Positions 45,498-55,020 are shown, counted from the first letter of the stretch. The stretch: 64,000 nt of DNA from Candidatus Poribacteria bacterium (GCA_028820845.1 JAPPII010000067.1:57566-121565), one strand, 5' to 3'. Notes: generated by a model not told the origin, from the letters alone. Translations and numbers: made by a program.

Positions 45498-46463
45498 TTA
45501 GGCATCTATTCGATTTTGATAGATGGCTGACACAAGTTCCATTGTTTTGACTGCATCGGCGAAACAGGTGTCGGGCTGTTGGTCTTGCAGGATAGCATCC
45601 ACAAAATGCCGACTCTCTCCATAAAACCCGTAAACTCTATGTGTTGCGTCAGACCCAGCTGCTTCTTCAGGTGTGATCTCGGTTATGCCTTCAGGTGTAT
45701 GAAGGACCGCGCTCCCACCGGCATCAGGATTGATATAGGCAGAAATTTCCCGGGCGTGCATCTCAAATATATGAATGCGTGCCCCAACTGCCCAATTGGT
45801 GCAAAGATAACCAGAGGCACCACTCGTAAATTTAACAATCGCGTTGAAGCTGTTTTCGCGCTCGGAATAGAAGCTGTTAATGTCGCTTGCGACAGCTTTC
45901 ACCTCGCCGCCACCGATCCATCGCAGGGCATCAACAGCATGAATTGCATCACAGGTCAAAACGTCTATGACGCCATCGTAATAGAGTGCCCCTGGGGTGT
46001 TCTTATGAAAAGTCGACATGCCTTGGATAATCGGACCGCGTTCCTCAACTATCGTTTTGACCCGTTGCAACAGTGGAATAAAACGGCGATTGAAGCCTAC
46101 CATCGTTTTGCATCCGTTCTTTTCCGCAGCGCGTGCCATCTCCTTCGTCTGATGGAGTGTAACACCGGGCGGTTTTTCTATAAAGACGTGGTGCTGCTGT
46201 GACAGACAATGAATAACAAGCGGAAACAAGTGCTGAGGAGGCATGAGGACATAAACTGCATCGGGACTCGTCTTTTCAAGCATCTGCTTATAGTCTGTAA
46301 ATGTCTGTTCAATCTCAAAGCGTTCTGCTGTCGCCTGAAGTTTTGATGGGATTAGATCGCACAACCCAACGAGATTCACATCCTCACATTCCGTGAGAGA
46401 TGGGTAGTGAACGCCATTTGCCATTCCACCTGCGCCGATTAGGGCGATGTTAATTGTTTTCAT
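45498..46463 (-). CDS. Gfo/Idh/MocA family oxidoreductase
   Basis: 321 residues. Rossmann start INIALIGAGGMANGVH, catalytic-lysine motif HVFIEKPPGVTL (EKP at ~93-95), TMVGFNRRF and a C-terminal beta domain (CDAIHAVDALRWIGG). NAD(P)-dependent sugar or polyol dehydrogenase; substrate unknown. The ATG at 46463 has AGGAGG upstream. It points into the dcw cluster with 82 bp to rsmH, so it could be co-transcribed, but no functional link is visible. Confidence 0.9.
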   Translation of the reverse strand: MKTINIALIGAGGMANGVHYPSLTECEDVNLVGLCDLIPSKLQATAERFEIEQTFTDYKQMLEKTSPDAVYVLMPPQHLFPLVIHCLSQQHHVFIEKPPGVTLHQTKEMARAAEKNGCKTMVGFNRRFIPLLQRVKTIVEERGPIIQGMSTFHKNTPGALYYDGVIDVLTCDAIHAVDALRWIGGGEVKAVASDINSFYSERENSFNAIVKFTSGASGYLCTNWAVGARIHIFEMHAREISAYINPDAGGSAVLHTPEGITEITPEEAAGSDATHRVYGFYGESRHFVDAILQDQQPDTCFADAVKTMELVSAIYQNRIDA

Positions 46464-46523
46464 GTGGGGTCCTCCTAATAAAGGGCATTTCGTTTTCGTG
46501 GTTTCGGTTGATTTTCATAGAAA

Positions 46524-46548
46524 GTCGCGAGCCAGAGCTCGCGCCTAC
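46524..46548. repeat. Palindromic repeat, GCGAGC word with CTAC tail
   Basis: GCGAGC and GCTCGC arms around CAGA, with CTAC tail. Confidence 0.75.
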
Positions 46549-46688
46549 AGAAGATAGGTGTTCCTAGTTGTCAATTGTCGTTTGAAGAGGTTATGAGTTA
46601 AACAAAGCCTTTTTTATCCGTTAACCGACTACCAGTATTCCATTTTACACTTTTTTGCCGAAAAAACACAATCTTTTGTAATTTTAAT

Positions 46689-46718
46689 TTGACAAAAAGC
46701 GTTTATATAGTGTAGAAT
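46689..46718 (+). promoter_or_regulatory. Promoter reading toward the repeated element and DUF3800 gene
   Basis: TTGACA (46689-46694), 18-bp spacer and TAGAAT (46713-46718). It would transcribe both copies of the 122-bp element and the DUF3800 gene. Confidence 0.5.
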
Positions 46719-46780
46719 TGATAGTATACATGGGTTGAAACGCTGTATTTTCGCGATAACACTTAAAATTTACGTAGGCA

Positions 46781-46889
46781 GGCGATAAATCGCTATCACT
46801 ACAAATACAAACCTCTTGTAAATATAAGTGCTTTTCCAAAGAGTCGCAGTTTGTAGTCGTGCAATTCGCTGTGTCTTGCGTAAGTCCTT
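46781..46889. repeat. GCGAT palindrome and a solitary TGCGTAAGTCCT element end
   Basis: GGCGAT/ATCGC with CTAC tail at 46781-46804, and TGCGTAAGTCCTT at 46877-46889, identical over 12 bases to the right end of the MITE-like element at 17001. No matching left end is found nearby. Confidence 0.55.
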
Positions 46890-46921
46890 AAGGAATAAGG
46901 ATCTAAAGAGGTCATCTTATT

Positions 46922-47043
46922 CAAGTTTCGGTGGAGTAGGTCATTGATCTTTAGAGAGTACCGACTCTATTCACCAGAGGATCACTGAGTCCTCAAAAAA
47001 TGAGGGATGCGGACCAACGCCTTGAGAGTACCGACTCTACCTC
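46922..47043. repeat. Hairpin-rich 122-bp element, copy 1
   Basis: The first 80 bases differ from copy 2 by one base, and the last 22 are identical. It contains AGAGT-ACCG-ACTCT twice, GAGGA…TCCTC once and a variable small hairpin (GCG…CGC). The ends GGTGGAGTAG and CTACCTC are partly complementary. Confidence 0.85.
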
Positions 47044-47060
47044 AGCTAGTTAAGAGAAGA

Positions 47061-47088
47061 AAGAGGGGGAAACAATCATCCCCCTCTT
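47061..47088. terminator. Strong hairpin between the two element copies
   Basis: AAGAGGGGG and CCCCCTCTT form a perfect 9-bp stem with a 10-base loop. The following sequence is TATACCC, without a U tract, so termination is possible but unproven; it could be an attenuator. Confidence 0.5.
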
Positions 47089-47168
47089 ATACCCTATACT
47101 CCGCGCGTGTTTTGACACATTTCAGAAATCAAAAGTGCTGCGTATAGATTACATTTTTCAATCTGACT

Positions 47169-47291
47169 CAAGTTTTGGTGGAGTAGGTCATTGATCTTTA
47201 GAGAGTACCGACTCTATTCACCAGAGGATCACTGAGTCCTCAAAAAATTAAGGGTGCATTTATAATGCTTTGAGAGTACCGACTCTACCTC
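47169..47291. repeat. Hairpin-rich 123-bp element, copy 2
   Basis: Same order of hairpins as copy 1. The variable hairpin is GCATT-TAT-AATGC, so the third base pair changed from G-C to A-T on both sides. It ends 36 bases before the DUF3800 start codon. Confidence 0.85.
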
Positions 47292-47327
47292 CACTATTTG
47301 TTAGGTGGAACAAATTCACATAAAAAA

Positions 47328-48185
47328 ATGCCAACATGGTGTATCTATATAGATGAATCAGGAGTCAATGAAGATAATCCTGAATTCATTTATGTTGCTA
47401 TTTGCGTGCCTTTTAATAGCCAACAGGAATTCTTAAAGTCTTATCCTCAGATTGTTAATCCTTTGGTGCCTACTTCTGGTAGAGAAATAAAATATGGACC
47501 TCTTTTGAATGAGTTCGATAGAAATTATCGAGAAGAAACTGAGGAGATATGTCGGGCACTATTGGCGAGTTTTTTTAAGATAGAAGATGCTGGGATTATT
47601 CGGGTAAAAGCGATAAGAAAAAAGATGCGACGTAAGGGTGGTGACCTCCGCCTAGCTCTATTTAGAAAAACGCTTGAGCTCTGTGCGGACCCCTTACCAT
47701 CTAACCACCGTGCTATGATTTTGCACGACGAATTAGACAGTCGTGGTCAACAGGGCGAACTATTAGATGCGTTCAATCGCTTAAATAAAAGTCCAAGTTT
47801 TCAAAACTGTGTTTTTGTCCATTCTAATGAAAATCCATTCATACAGTTTGCTGATTTCGTTGCTTCTATCTGCTACAGATATTATTACTTTCAGAGGACA
47901 GAGGAGTATAAACGAAAAGAATATAAGTATAAAAAGTTATGTCAATCATTAGTAAATACGCTATTTAACGAAATAGATAAACGCTATCCTCCTATTGTTG
48001 AACTCTCCGACCATACGGTTGTTAAAGGCAAACCGAGAAGAGAGCAAGCATTACAACTTGCTAAAGAATTCGACATCGATCCTGCTACGGCTTACAATAT
48101 AGTAGATGAGAACATTACTCTCACTGAAGTATTGCGGCGAAAACAAGCTCTAATTTCCACAACTCACAGACAAAACCAAGATTAA
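47328..48185 (+). CDS. DUF3800 domain protein
   Basis: 285 residues from the ATG at 47328; a TTG ten codons upstream is open but lies at the edge of the repeat element. Family marks: N-terminal YIDESGVNEDNPEFIYVAIC and C-terminal ENPFIQFADFVASICYRYY (the DES and QxAD acids of DUF3800, which has an RNase H-like fold). HDELDSRGQQGEL adds a third acidic cluster. The residues ~245-285 resemble a small helix-turn-helix (ALQLAKEFDIDPATAYNIVD). Function is unknown; members often lie in mobile or defence-rich regions. The gene is visibly more AT-rich and lysine-rich than its neighbours, which suggests transfer. The duplicated hairpin element directly precedes it. Confidence 0.83.
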   Translation: MPTWCIYIDESGVNEDNPEFIYVAICVPFNSQQEFLKSYPQIVNPLVPTSGREIKYGPLLNEFDRNYREETEEICRALLASFFKIEDAGIIRVKAIRKKMRRKGGDLRLALFRKTLELCADPLPSNHRAMILHDELDSRGQQGELLDAFNRLNKSPSFQNCVFVHSNENPFIQFADFVASICYRYYYFQRTEEYKRKEYKYKKLCQSLVNTLFNEIDKRYPPIVELSDHTVVKGKPRREQALQLAKEFDIDPATAYNIVDENITLTEVLRRKQALISTTHRQNQD

Positions 48186-48280
48186 GAGCAAAATGCTGTC
48201 ATGATTACGCATTATTATACCCGCTTGATAATGCTTTCTACTGCCTACATCAACCTGTCCACATAACTCACCGCCGTCAA

Positions 48281-49891
48281 ATGAATACTGATCCTATCAA
48301 ATTAGAACTTTACAAAAACATGCTCACCTCCGTTGCGGAGGAGATGGGTGTAACGCTCCGACGCACCGCATTTTCCCCTAACATCAAAGAACGACTCGAT
48401 TTTTCATGTGCCGTGTTTGACGACACCGGTAAAATGGTGGCGCAAGCCGCACACATTCCGGTGCATCTTGGCTCTATGCCGCTGTCAGTCCTCGCTGCGA
48501 TTGCACACACTGAGATGGTGCCCGGTGACATGATAGCTCTCAACGACCCGTATCGTGGCGGCACGCATTTGCCGGACATTACACTGGTCGCGCCTGTCTT
48601 TAGCTCCTTCTTGCGGAGCGGGTCAGATGAGAAAGAAAAGCAGGGAAAGCACCGCCCGGTATTTTTCGTCGCGAACCGGGCACATCATGCAGATGTTGGC
48701 GGCATGCGTCCTGGTTCAATGCCGATTGCAACGAGTGTCATTCAGGAAGGTATCCGTATTCCACCGGTCAAACTCGTTCGCGGCGGTACGTTGGACACTG
48801 ATCTCTGGGAACTCATCCTCGCTAACGTACGAACCCCGGAGGAACGTCGTGGCGACATAGAGGCACAACTCGCTGCCAATCGCGTCGGCGAACGCCGTTT
48901 ACAAGAGATGGTCGCTAAATATGGGACGACAGAGATTGCGGTCTATATGAAAGAATTGCGTGGATATGCAAGTCGAATGGTGCGTGCGCGTTTACGGGAA
49001 ATTCCCGATGGACGCTACGCATACGCCGATGTGCTTGATAACGACGGCATCACTGATGAACCGATTGAAATCCGCGTTGCTATTGAAATTAAGGGGGATA
49101 CGGCGGTCGTTGACTTTACGGGTACTGCTCCGCAAGCCCGCGGTTCTGTCAACGCGATTTATGCCATCACCCTCTCGGCGGTCTTTTACGTTTTCCGATG
49201 CATTGCTGGTGCGGATGTACCCGCGAATGCGGGGTGTTTAGAGCCGATTCAGGTCATTGCGCCAGAAGGTAGCGTTGTGAACGCCAAGTTCCCAGCAGCG
49301 GTTGCGGGTGGAAACGTCGAAACATCGCAGCGTATTGTTGATGTTCTTCTCGGTGCCTTAGCACAAGCCTGTCCGGACCAGATTCCTGCTGCGAGTTCTG
49401 GCACTATGAACAACCTCACAATAGGCGGTTATGATGCTTCACGCGGAAAGGAATTTACTTATTACGAAACGATTGCGGGTGGGATGGGTGCTCGTCCGAA
49501 TTCGGATGGGATTGATGCTATCCATACGCACATGACGAATACGATGAATACCCCGATAGAGGCAATTGAGACGAACTATCCGATGCAAGTGGTGGAATAT
49601 GGGATCCGACGAGGCACAGGGGGTGTGGGTCAATTCCGCGGTGGTGACGGCGTTGTTCGAGCAGTACAGATGCTCACAGACGCTGAGGTTACAATCCTTT
49701 CAGAGCGACGGACGCGAGGTCCTTATGGTTTGCAAGACGGGGAACCGGGACAACCGGGACGTAACGTGCTTATCTCTGATGGAGAGGCACAACCGTTGGC
49801 GGGTAAGGTGTCTATTTCTACAAGCAACGGCGACATCATTCGGATAGAGACCCCCGGTGGGGGCGGTTTTTTTATCGTTAAAAAAGCTTGA
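48281..49891 (+). CDS. hyuB: Hydantoinase B/oxoprolinase family protein
   Basis: 536 residues. Seen: [20 protein letters not shown] and [20 protein letters not shown] at the N-terminus, [29 protein letters not shown] (metal/substrate block), [18 protein letters not shown] and the Gly-rich C-terminal [11 protein letters not shown]. These are typical of the HyuB subunit of ATP-dependent N-methylhydantoinase/5-oxoprolinase. The partner HyuA is absent on both sides, which is unusual for the family. No clear ribosome site precedes the ATG at 48281. Its last codons (VKKA, stop) overlap, on the other strand, the 3' end of rnpB. Confidence 0.93.
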   Translation: MNTDPIKLELYKNMLTSVAEEMGVTLRRTAFSPNIKERLDFSCAVFDDTGKMVAQAAHIPVHLGSMPLSVLAAIAHTEMVPGDMIALNDPYRGGTHLPDITLVAPVFSSFLRSGSDEKEKQGKHRPVFFVANRAHHADVGGMRPGSMPIATSVIQEGIRIPPVKLVRGGTLDTDLWELILANVRTPEERRGDIEAQLAANRVGERRLQEMVAKYGTTEIAVYMKELRGYASRMVRARLREIPDGRYAYADVLDNDGITDEPIEIRVAIEIKGDTAVVDFTGTAPQARGSVNAIYAITLSAVFYVFRCIAGADVPANAGCLEPIQVIAPEGSVVNAKFPAAVAGGNVETSQRIVDVLLGALAQACPDQIPAASSGTMNNLTIGGYDASRGKEFTYYETIAGGMGARPNSDGIDAIHTHMTNTMNTPIEAIETNYPMQVVEYGIRRGTGGVGQFRGGDGVVRAVQMLTDAEVTILSERRTRGPYGLQDGEPGQPGRNVLISDGEAQPLAGKVSISTSNGDIIRIETPGGGGFFIVKKA

Positions 49892-50241
49892 GTTGAGAAT
49901 AAGCCGGATTCTGTATGCGATGATCATTCATCTGGGATGGATGTTACCATCCACCTCAAGCGGTTACCTGGGGAAAAGGCGAGCACACCTTATATTCCGC
50001 CATTTACCTTGCTCCAGATGGGGTTTACCAAGCTCCATAAGTCACCTTATGGACTGGTGCGCTTTTACCGCACCGTTTCACCTGTACAACGCTTTGAGGC
50101 GTTGTAGTCTACTCTCTGTTGCACTTTCCATAGCGTTGCCGCTCCTGGGGGTTACCCAGCATCCTGCCCTGCGGAGTCCGGACTTTCCTCATCCCGATTG
50201 TAAGCTACATTCGGGACGCGATCATCTACTCAACTCAAGCC
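49886..50241 (-). ncRNA. rnpB: RNase P RNA (bacterial type A)
   Basis: Minus strand, ~356 nt. The catalytic core is recognisable: GAGGAAAGTCCGGACTCC (P4 5' side and J3/4), CAGGATGCTGGGTAACCCCC, GGAAAGTGCAACAGAGAGTA, the L15 loop GGTAAACCCC that pairs with tRNA CCA, AAGGTAAATGG and ACAGAATCCGGCTTA (P4 3' side). The ends form an extended P1: GGCTTGAGTTGAG at 50241-50229 pairs with CTCAACTCAAGC at 49897-49886, followed by six U. It processes tRNA 5' ends with the RnpA protein. The 3' end overlaps the last codons of hyuB on the opposite strand. Confidence 0.96.
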
Positions 50242-50246
50242 TTTCT

Positions 50247-50276
50247 ATTATACTGTATCTGACAGCTTAGAGGCAA
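50247..50276 (-). promoter_or_regulatory. rnpB promoter
   Basis: Minus strand: -10 TATAAT (50252-50247), 18-bp spacer, -35 TTGCCT (50276-50271). The predicted start, about 7 bases on, coincides with the first base of the P1 helix. Confidence 0.75.
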
Positions 50277-50328
50277 GGAAAACGTTGACAACCCAAAGTT
50301 ATCCGGCAGGATTCTTAACTGCGCTTAT

Positions 50329-50361
50329 AAAGAAAAGAGGCGCGGTATTTAACCGCGCCTC
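50329..50361 (-). terminator. Rho-independent terminator of nrdJ
   Basis: Minus strand: GAGGCGCGG and CCGCGCCTC form a perfect 9-bp stem around a 7-base loop, followed by TTTTCTTT. The stem is close to the GGTGCGGTT/AACCGCACC repeat word. Confidence 0.88.
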
Positions 50362-50380
50362 CAACTGTTGAAAAAAGAAA

Positions 50381-53300
50381 TTAGGAGCAACCACTCGTCG
50401 CACCGCAATTGGCACAGCGGTAGCAGACCCCGCTTCTCGCCATAAGTGCGCCGCACTCGGGGCATGGGGGTGCATCTGCATGTTGGAGGACAATCTGTTT
50501 CTCACGCTCCAGCCAAGTATCCGTTTCACCGTTGCTGCCATGTCCGAAGGGATGAAGTTCTTCAGGCGGTACCATCTGTTCGTCAAAGTCCGGAATTTCC
50601 GGACTCTCTTGGGGTTCCCCAGAGAGGAACTTGGTACCAAGCCAACGGAAGACATAGTCCATAATGGATTTCGCCATTGGGATCTCAGAATTAGACGTGA
50701 AACCAGAGGGTTCAAACCGGACATGGCTGAATTTATTGACAAGCGATTCTAAGGGAACGCCGTACTGTAAAGCAACAGAGGTGAGGATTGCAACGGAGTC
50801 CATCAATCCAGAAATGACGGAGCCTTCCTTATTCATGCGGAGGAAGACTTCACCGGGGCTCCCATCTTCATAAAGCCCGACGTGTATGTAGCCTTCATGC
50901 CCCCCAATACTGAATTTGTGTGCGATGGCGCGTCGCTCATCTGGCAAACGTCGTCTGACAGGGTGGGCAGCGGGTTGTTCGGCATCCGATAGGGTCACAT
51001 CTGTTCCCTCACTTTCCGAATCCTGTTGGCTTCGGGTCGAGAGGGGTTGGCTCCCTTTGCTACCGTCGCGATACACAGCGAGACATTTCACACCGCGTCG
51101 CCACGCTTCCACATATAGCGTTTTGATGTCATCTACTGTTGCATCATTTGGGACATTAACAGTCTTAGAAATAGCACCAGAAATAAAGGGTTGGACAGCC
51201 GCCATCATTTTCAAGGGTCCCATGTGGTTTATATAACGGGTTCCGTGCTTACCACATTGGACGGCACAATCAAAAACAGGATAGTGCGTTGGCGAGAGGT
51301 GCGGTGCGCCCTCAACCGTCCCCGTGCCGCAGACGACCTCTTCTGCGGTAACAATCTCATCTTCGGTAAATCCGAGCGTAGAAAGCAGGTTAAAGCTTGG
51401 GTCTGCCGCCATTTCCTCGGTTATACCTAAGCGTCGCAGGCACTCTTCCCCGAGGAAACCGGGAGCAAAGGCGAGATTCAAGTCAAACGCGCTCGGTAAC
51501 GTCTCTGCGACGCGAGCGATATCCTCTTGGGTAAAGCCTCTCTGTTTCAGCGTCTCTGGATTGATATGAGGCGTTCCATCAAAGGTCCCCGTTCCGACGA
51601 GATAGGTAATGATCGCCTCAGTCTGTTGTAGCGTATACCCGAGGTTATGTAAGGCATCGCGGACGCTCTGATTAACAATTTTCATGTATCCGCCGCCTGC
51701 GAGTTTCTTGAATTTGACGAGAGCGAATTCCGGTTCAATCCCGGTTGTGTCACAATCCATCAGGAAAGAGATCGTGCCTGTAGGCGCGATAACACTAATT
51801 TGGGAGTTCCGATAACCCCACTGCTCACCCTTTTCAAGACAAATATCCCAATCTGTTTGCGCTGCGTCCAGAAGCTTTGGTGGACACGCAGCGGAATCAA
51901 TGCTGTAAGCAGCATCGCGATGGAGCTGCATAACGTTCAACATCGAATCCCGATTTTCGGGATAGCCATCAAAAGTTCCAACGCTTTTAGCGATCTCTGC
52001 ACTTGTCCGGTAGCCGTGTCCACTCAGCATAGCAGTAATAGAACCAGCATAAGCACAAGCCTGTGCGCTATCGTAAGGAATCCCTAAGCGCATCAAAAGG
52101 GCGCCTAAATTAGCGTAACCGAGTCCGAGAGGACGATACTCATGAGAACGTTGTGCTATCCGTGAGGTCGGATACGCAGAGAAACCGACTATAATTTCCA
52201 TAGCAGTGATGAACACACGCACCGCAGCGCGGAAACCGTCAATGTCAAAGCTGTCATCATCTCCCAAGAATTTAGCGAGGTTAATGCTGGCGAGGTTGCA
52301 AGCAGAATCGTCTAAGAAGAGGTATTCACTACATGGATTACTTGCGTTAATCCTATCTGTATTTTTACAAGTATGCCATTTCTGAATCGTGCTATCAAAT
52401 TGAACGCCTGGGTCGGCACATGCCCATGCCGCATAAGCAATTTTTTCCATGAGGGTTCTGGCATCATACTCCTCGGCGACTTCCTGGGTTGTGCGATAGG
52501 TAGTTTTCCACGAATCTCCTTGGAGATAAGCACTCATGAAGTCATCAGGGATCCTCACAGAGTTATTGCTATTCTGTCCACTGACTGTGCTATACGCTTC
52601 ACCGTTGAAGTCAGCGGGATATCCAGCAGCGATGAGTGCCTTTGCTTTATCTTCCTCCCGGAGTTTCCAGTCAATGTAGTCAACAATTTCGGGATGGTCC
52701 ATGTCAAGGATGACCATTTTGGCCGCGCGTCGGGTAGTGCCACCGGACTTAATGCTGCCTGCCCAACGATCAAAACCTTCAAGGAAGGAGAGGACTCCAG
52801 AACTCTCACCACCACCGGAAAGGAGTTCCCCCTTAGCACGTACTTGACTAAAATTAGACCCTGTACCGCTGCCATATTTAAAGAGTCGGACTTCGGATCT
52901 CTGGAGCTCCAACATGGAGTCCAGAGAATCATCAACGCTTTGGATAAAACAAGCGGAATTTTGTGGGTGCTCATACGCATTGGTAGTGACCTCGACTTTC
53001 TTCGCGTCGCGGTCCCAATAGTAATTTCCGCCGCCGCCTTCAATATTATATTCGTGCCATAAACCGCAATTAAACCAGACAGGCGAGTTGAAAGCACCCC
53101 GTTGTGTAACGAGGATATGTGTCAGTTCCATCTCAAAGGTCTGTGCATCCTCAGGGGTGGCAAAATAGCCCCCAAGTTCTTCACCTGCGCGGCGAAGGGT
53201 ACGTGCGACACGGGTAACGAGTTGACGGACGCTATCTTCAGCTTCTGTCCCGGGGACCCCAGCTTTTCGGAAGTATTTTGACGCGGCGATGTCTGTCGCG

Positions 53301-53527
53301 AGTTGGGTCCAGCTTGCGGGTACTTCGACCTGCTCCTGTTTAAAGATAACATCACCCTTTTCATTGTAAATGACCGCGTCGCGGCGTTCCCACTCTAACA
53401 CATCGTAGGGATGAACGCCAGGGGTCGTAAAATGGGGTGTGAAAGTGAGTCCCATCCGATCACCCTCGTTAGAATGCTTCGGAGAAGTTGTCGCCTCTTC
53501 AACTCCCTTGGGATTATCGACAGTCAT
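50381..53527 (-). CDS. nrdJ: Adenosylcobalamin-dependent (class II) ribonucleotide reductase
   Basis: 1048 residues. It reduces ribonucleotides to deoxyribonucleotides using a radical from coenzyme B12. Seen: QRGAFNSPVWFNCG, QNSACFIQSVDDSLDSM with the redox cysteine, GSGTGSNFSQVRAKGE, NASNPCSEYLFLDDSACNLA with the NxCxE active-site motif, PTGTISFLMDCDTTGIEPEF, and a C-terminal ~30 residues with four or more cysteines (CPECGALMARSGVCYRCANC), the zinc-binding tail of the long NrdJ type. The ATG at 53527 has GAGAGG upstream. No cobalamin riboswitch is visible in the ~100 bp before it. A good terminator follows. Confidence 0.97.
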   Translation of the reverse strand: MTVDNPKGVEEATTSPKHSNEGDRMGLTFTPHFTTPGVHPYDVLEWERRDAVIYNEKGDVIFKQEQVEVPASWTQLATDIAASKYFRKAGVPGTEAEDSVRQLVTRVARTLRRAGEELGGYFATPEDAQTFEMELTHILVTQRGAFNSPVWFNCGLWHEYNIEGGGGNYYWDRDAKKVEVTTNAYEHPQNSACFIQSVDDSLDSMLELQRSEVRLFKYGSGTGSNFSQVRAKGELLSGGGESSGVLSFLEGFDRWAGSIKSGGTTRRAAKMVILDMDHPEIVDYIDWKLREEDKAKALIAAGYPADFNGEAYSTVSGQNSNNSVRIPDDFMSAYLQGDSWKTTYRTTQEVAEEYDARTLMEKIAYAAWACADPGVQFDSTIQKWHTCKNTDRINASNPCSEYLFLDDSACNLASINLAKFLGDDDSFDIDGFRAAVRVFITAMEIIVGFSAYPTSRIAQRSHEYRPLGLGYANLGALLMRLGIPYDSAQACAYAGSITAMLSGHGYRTSAEIAKSVGTFDGYPENRDSMLNVMQLHRDAAYSIDSAACPPKLLDAAQTDWDICLEKGEQWGYRNSQISVIAPTGTISFLMDCDTTGIEPEFALVKFKKLAGGGYMKIVNQSVRDALHNLGYTLQQTEAIITYLVGTGTFDGTPHINPETLKQRGFTQEDIARVAETLPSAFDLNLAFAPGFLGEECLRRLGITEEMAADPSFNLLSTLGFTEDEIVTAEEVVCGTGTVEGAPHLSPTHYPVFDCAVQCGKHGTRYINHMGPLKMMAAVQPFISGAISKTVNVPNDATVDDIKTLYVEAWRRGVKCLAVYRDGSKGSQPLSTRSQQDSESEGTDVTLSDAEQPAAHPVRRRLPDERRAIAHKFSIGGHEGYIHVGLYEDGSPGEVFLRMNKEGSVISGLMDSVAILTSVALQYGVPLESLVNKFSHVRFEPSGFTSNSEIPMAKSIMDYVFRWLGTKFLSGEPQESPEIPDFDEQMVPPEELHPFGHGSNGETDTWLEREKQIVLQHADAPPCPECGALMARSGVCYRCANCGATSGCS

Positions 53528-53631
53528 ATTCACCTCTCTTTACGGTTATCAGTTTCTAAAGCGAGAACCCGGATAACCATTGTATGATGCGCGCCATAAA
53601 GCACGCCTATTATAAAAATCTTCGGTTATAA

Positions 53632-54909
53632 TTATTCTTTTTCAATAATAATTCTGTGATACCGTTTCTTCCCAGCACGGAGAAGCAAAGCATTCTCCTC
53701 AAGCAGACCCGTATGGATCACTGTACCTATTGCATCACATTTTTCTTCGTTGATGTATGCGCCGCCTTGCTGAACAAGTCGTCGTGCTTCGCTGCGGGAA
53801 TTTGCTAACCCGACTTCATGAAACAACTCCATGATGGGAATGCCCTTCTCAAGTCGCTCGGAAGCGATAGCCGAAGTCGGCATTGCGATGTCATCAAGAT
53901 TGCCACCACTAAATGCGGCACGTGCCGCTGCTTGTGCTTTGTCCGCCGCTGCTTTTCCATGGGCAAGTTGTGTGGTTTCGTAAGCCAGGACTTCTTTTGC
54001 CTCCCGAATCGCCTCATCCTTCAAACTCCCAAGTCTTTGGACTTCGTCCATGGGAAGAAAGGTGAAATAAGCGAGGAATCGAGAGACATCTCGGTCGTCG
54101 GTGTTAATCCAGTATTGATAAAACTCGTAAGGTGATGTCCGTTCAGCATCGAGCCAGACTGCACCGCCTGCGGTTTTTCCCATTTTTGCGCCGCTTGCCG
54201 TAGTCAACAATGGAAAAGTGAGTCCATGTACGCGCGCACCCTCAATCCGGCGGACGAGATCGACACCGGCAAGGATATTACCCCACTGGTCGTCTCCGCC
54301 GAACTGGAGGCGGCATCCATACTCCCGAAAAAGACACAAATAATCGTACGCTTGGAGGAGTTGATAGTTAAATTCAAGGAACGAGAGTCCGAGTTCGCGC
54401 TCAAGCCGTTGTCGATACCCTTCCGCTCGAATCATCTCATTGACTCGGAAGTGTTTACCGATGTCACGTAGAAATTCGATGTAATTTATAGAAAGCAACC
54501 AATCAGCGTTGTTGAGAAATCTCCCTACTTCCGAGACATCCTGTGAATCATCAACATCTGCTATGCCGTTATCAAGATTTAGGTAACGCTGGAGCTGCGT
54601 GAGAATACTTTTTCCATTTGCTGCGATATTTTCCTGTGACAGCATCGGACGCATCTCGGTTTTGTCGGTTGGATCACCAATCATGGTTGTGCCGCCACCG
54701 ATGATTGCGATCGGTTTATGTCCGGCGCGTTGCAGATGTGCCATCGCCATTATGGGAACAAGACTCCCGACATGCAGGCTGGATGCTGTTGGGTCAAAAC
54801 CGACATAGTAGGTAACCTGTCCTTCGGATAGAAGCTGGGCAACCTGTTCTGCATTCGTAGTCTGTTTAACAAAACCCCGCTCATTTAGGGTTTCAAAAAC
54901 GTTGTGCAT
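53632..54909 (-). CDS. tyrS: Tyrosyl-tRNA synthetase
   Basis: 425 residues. Class I synthetase: YYVGFDPTASSLHVGSLVP holds the HIGH-like HVGS, KMGKT replaces KMSKS, QLLQAYDYL and GGDDQWGNI line the tyrosine pocket, and the C-terminal ~65 residues (MELFHEVGLANSRSEARRLV) form the S4 RNA-binding domain. The HVGS/KMGKT combination is common in bacterial TyrRS. The ATG at 54909 follows a near-consensus promoter and AGGAT. Confidence 0.97.
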   Translation of the reverse strand: MHNVFETLNERGFVKQTTNAEQVAQLLSEGQVTYYVGFDPTASSLHVGSLVPIMAMAHLQRAGHKPIAIIGGGTTMIGDPTDKTEMRPMLSQENIAANGKSILTQLQRYLNLDNGIADVDDSQDVSEVGRFLNNADWLLSINYIEFLRDIGKHFRVNEMIRAEGYRQRLERELGLSFLEFNYQLLQAYDYLCLFREYGCRLQFGGDDQWGNILAGVDLVRRIEGARVHGLTFPLLTTASGAKMGKTAGGAVWLDAERTSPYEFYQYWINTDDRDVSRFLAYFTFLPMDEVQRLGSLKDEAIREAKEVLAYETTQLAHGKAAADKAQAAARAAFSGGNLDDIAMPTSAIASERLEKGIPIMELFHEVGLANSRSEARRLVQQGGAYINEEKCDAIGTVIHTGLLEENALLLRAGKKRYHRIIIEKE

Positions 54910-54950
54910 TTTTTATCCTATTTCAGTCTTAATTTATATTTTTTTTAAAT

Positions 54951-54979
54951 AGTATATAAGATTTTTATGTCCTTGCCAA
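54951..54979 (-). promoter_or_regulatory. Sigma-70 promoter for tyrS
   Basis: Minus strand: -35 TTGGCA (54979-54974), 17-bp spacer, -10 TATACT (54956-54951). No T-box specifier structure is visible in the ~40-nt leader. Confidence 0.72.
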
Positions 54980-55020
54980 ATAATTTTTTAAGATTTTAGA
55001 CGTTTTTCAAACTTTTGAGA

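Noticed and set aside
46950..47290. Four copies of AGAGTACCGACTCT suggesting a CRISPR array
   Set aside because: Spacing is irregular (about 70, 180 and 70 bases), the 'spacers' are themselves repeated between copies, and there are no cas genes.
53528..53631. Cobalamin riboswitch before the B12-dependent nrdJ
   Set aside because: The gap is only ~100 bp and I see no B12-box-like sequence or large multibranch fold.
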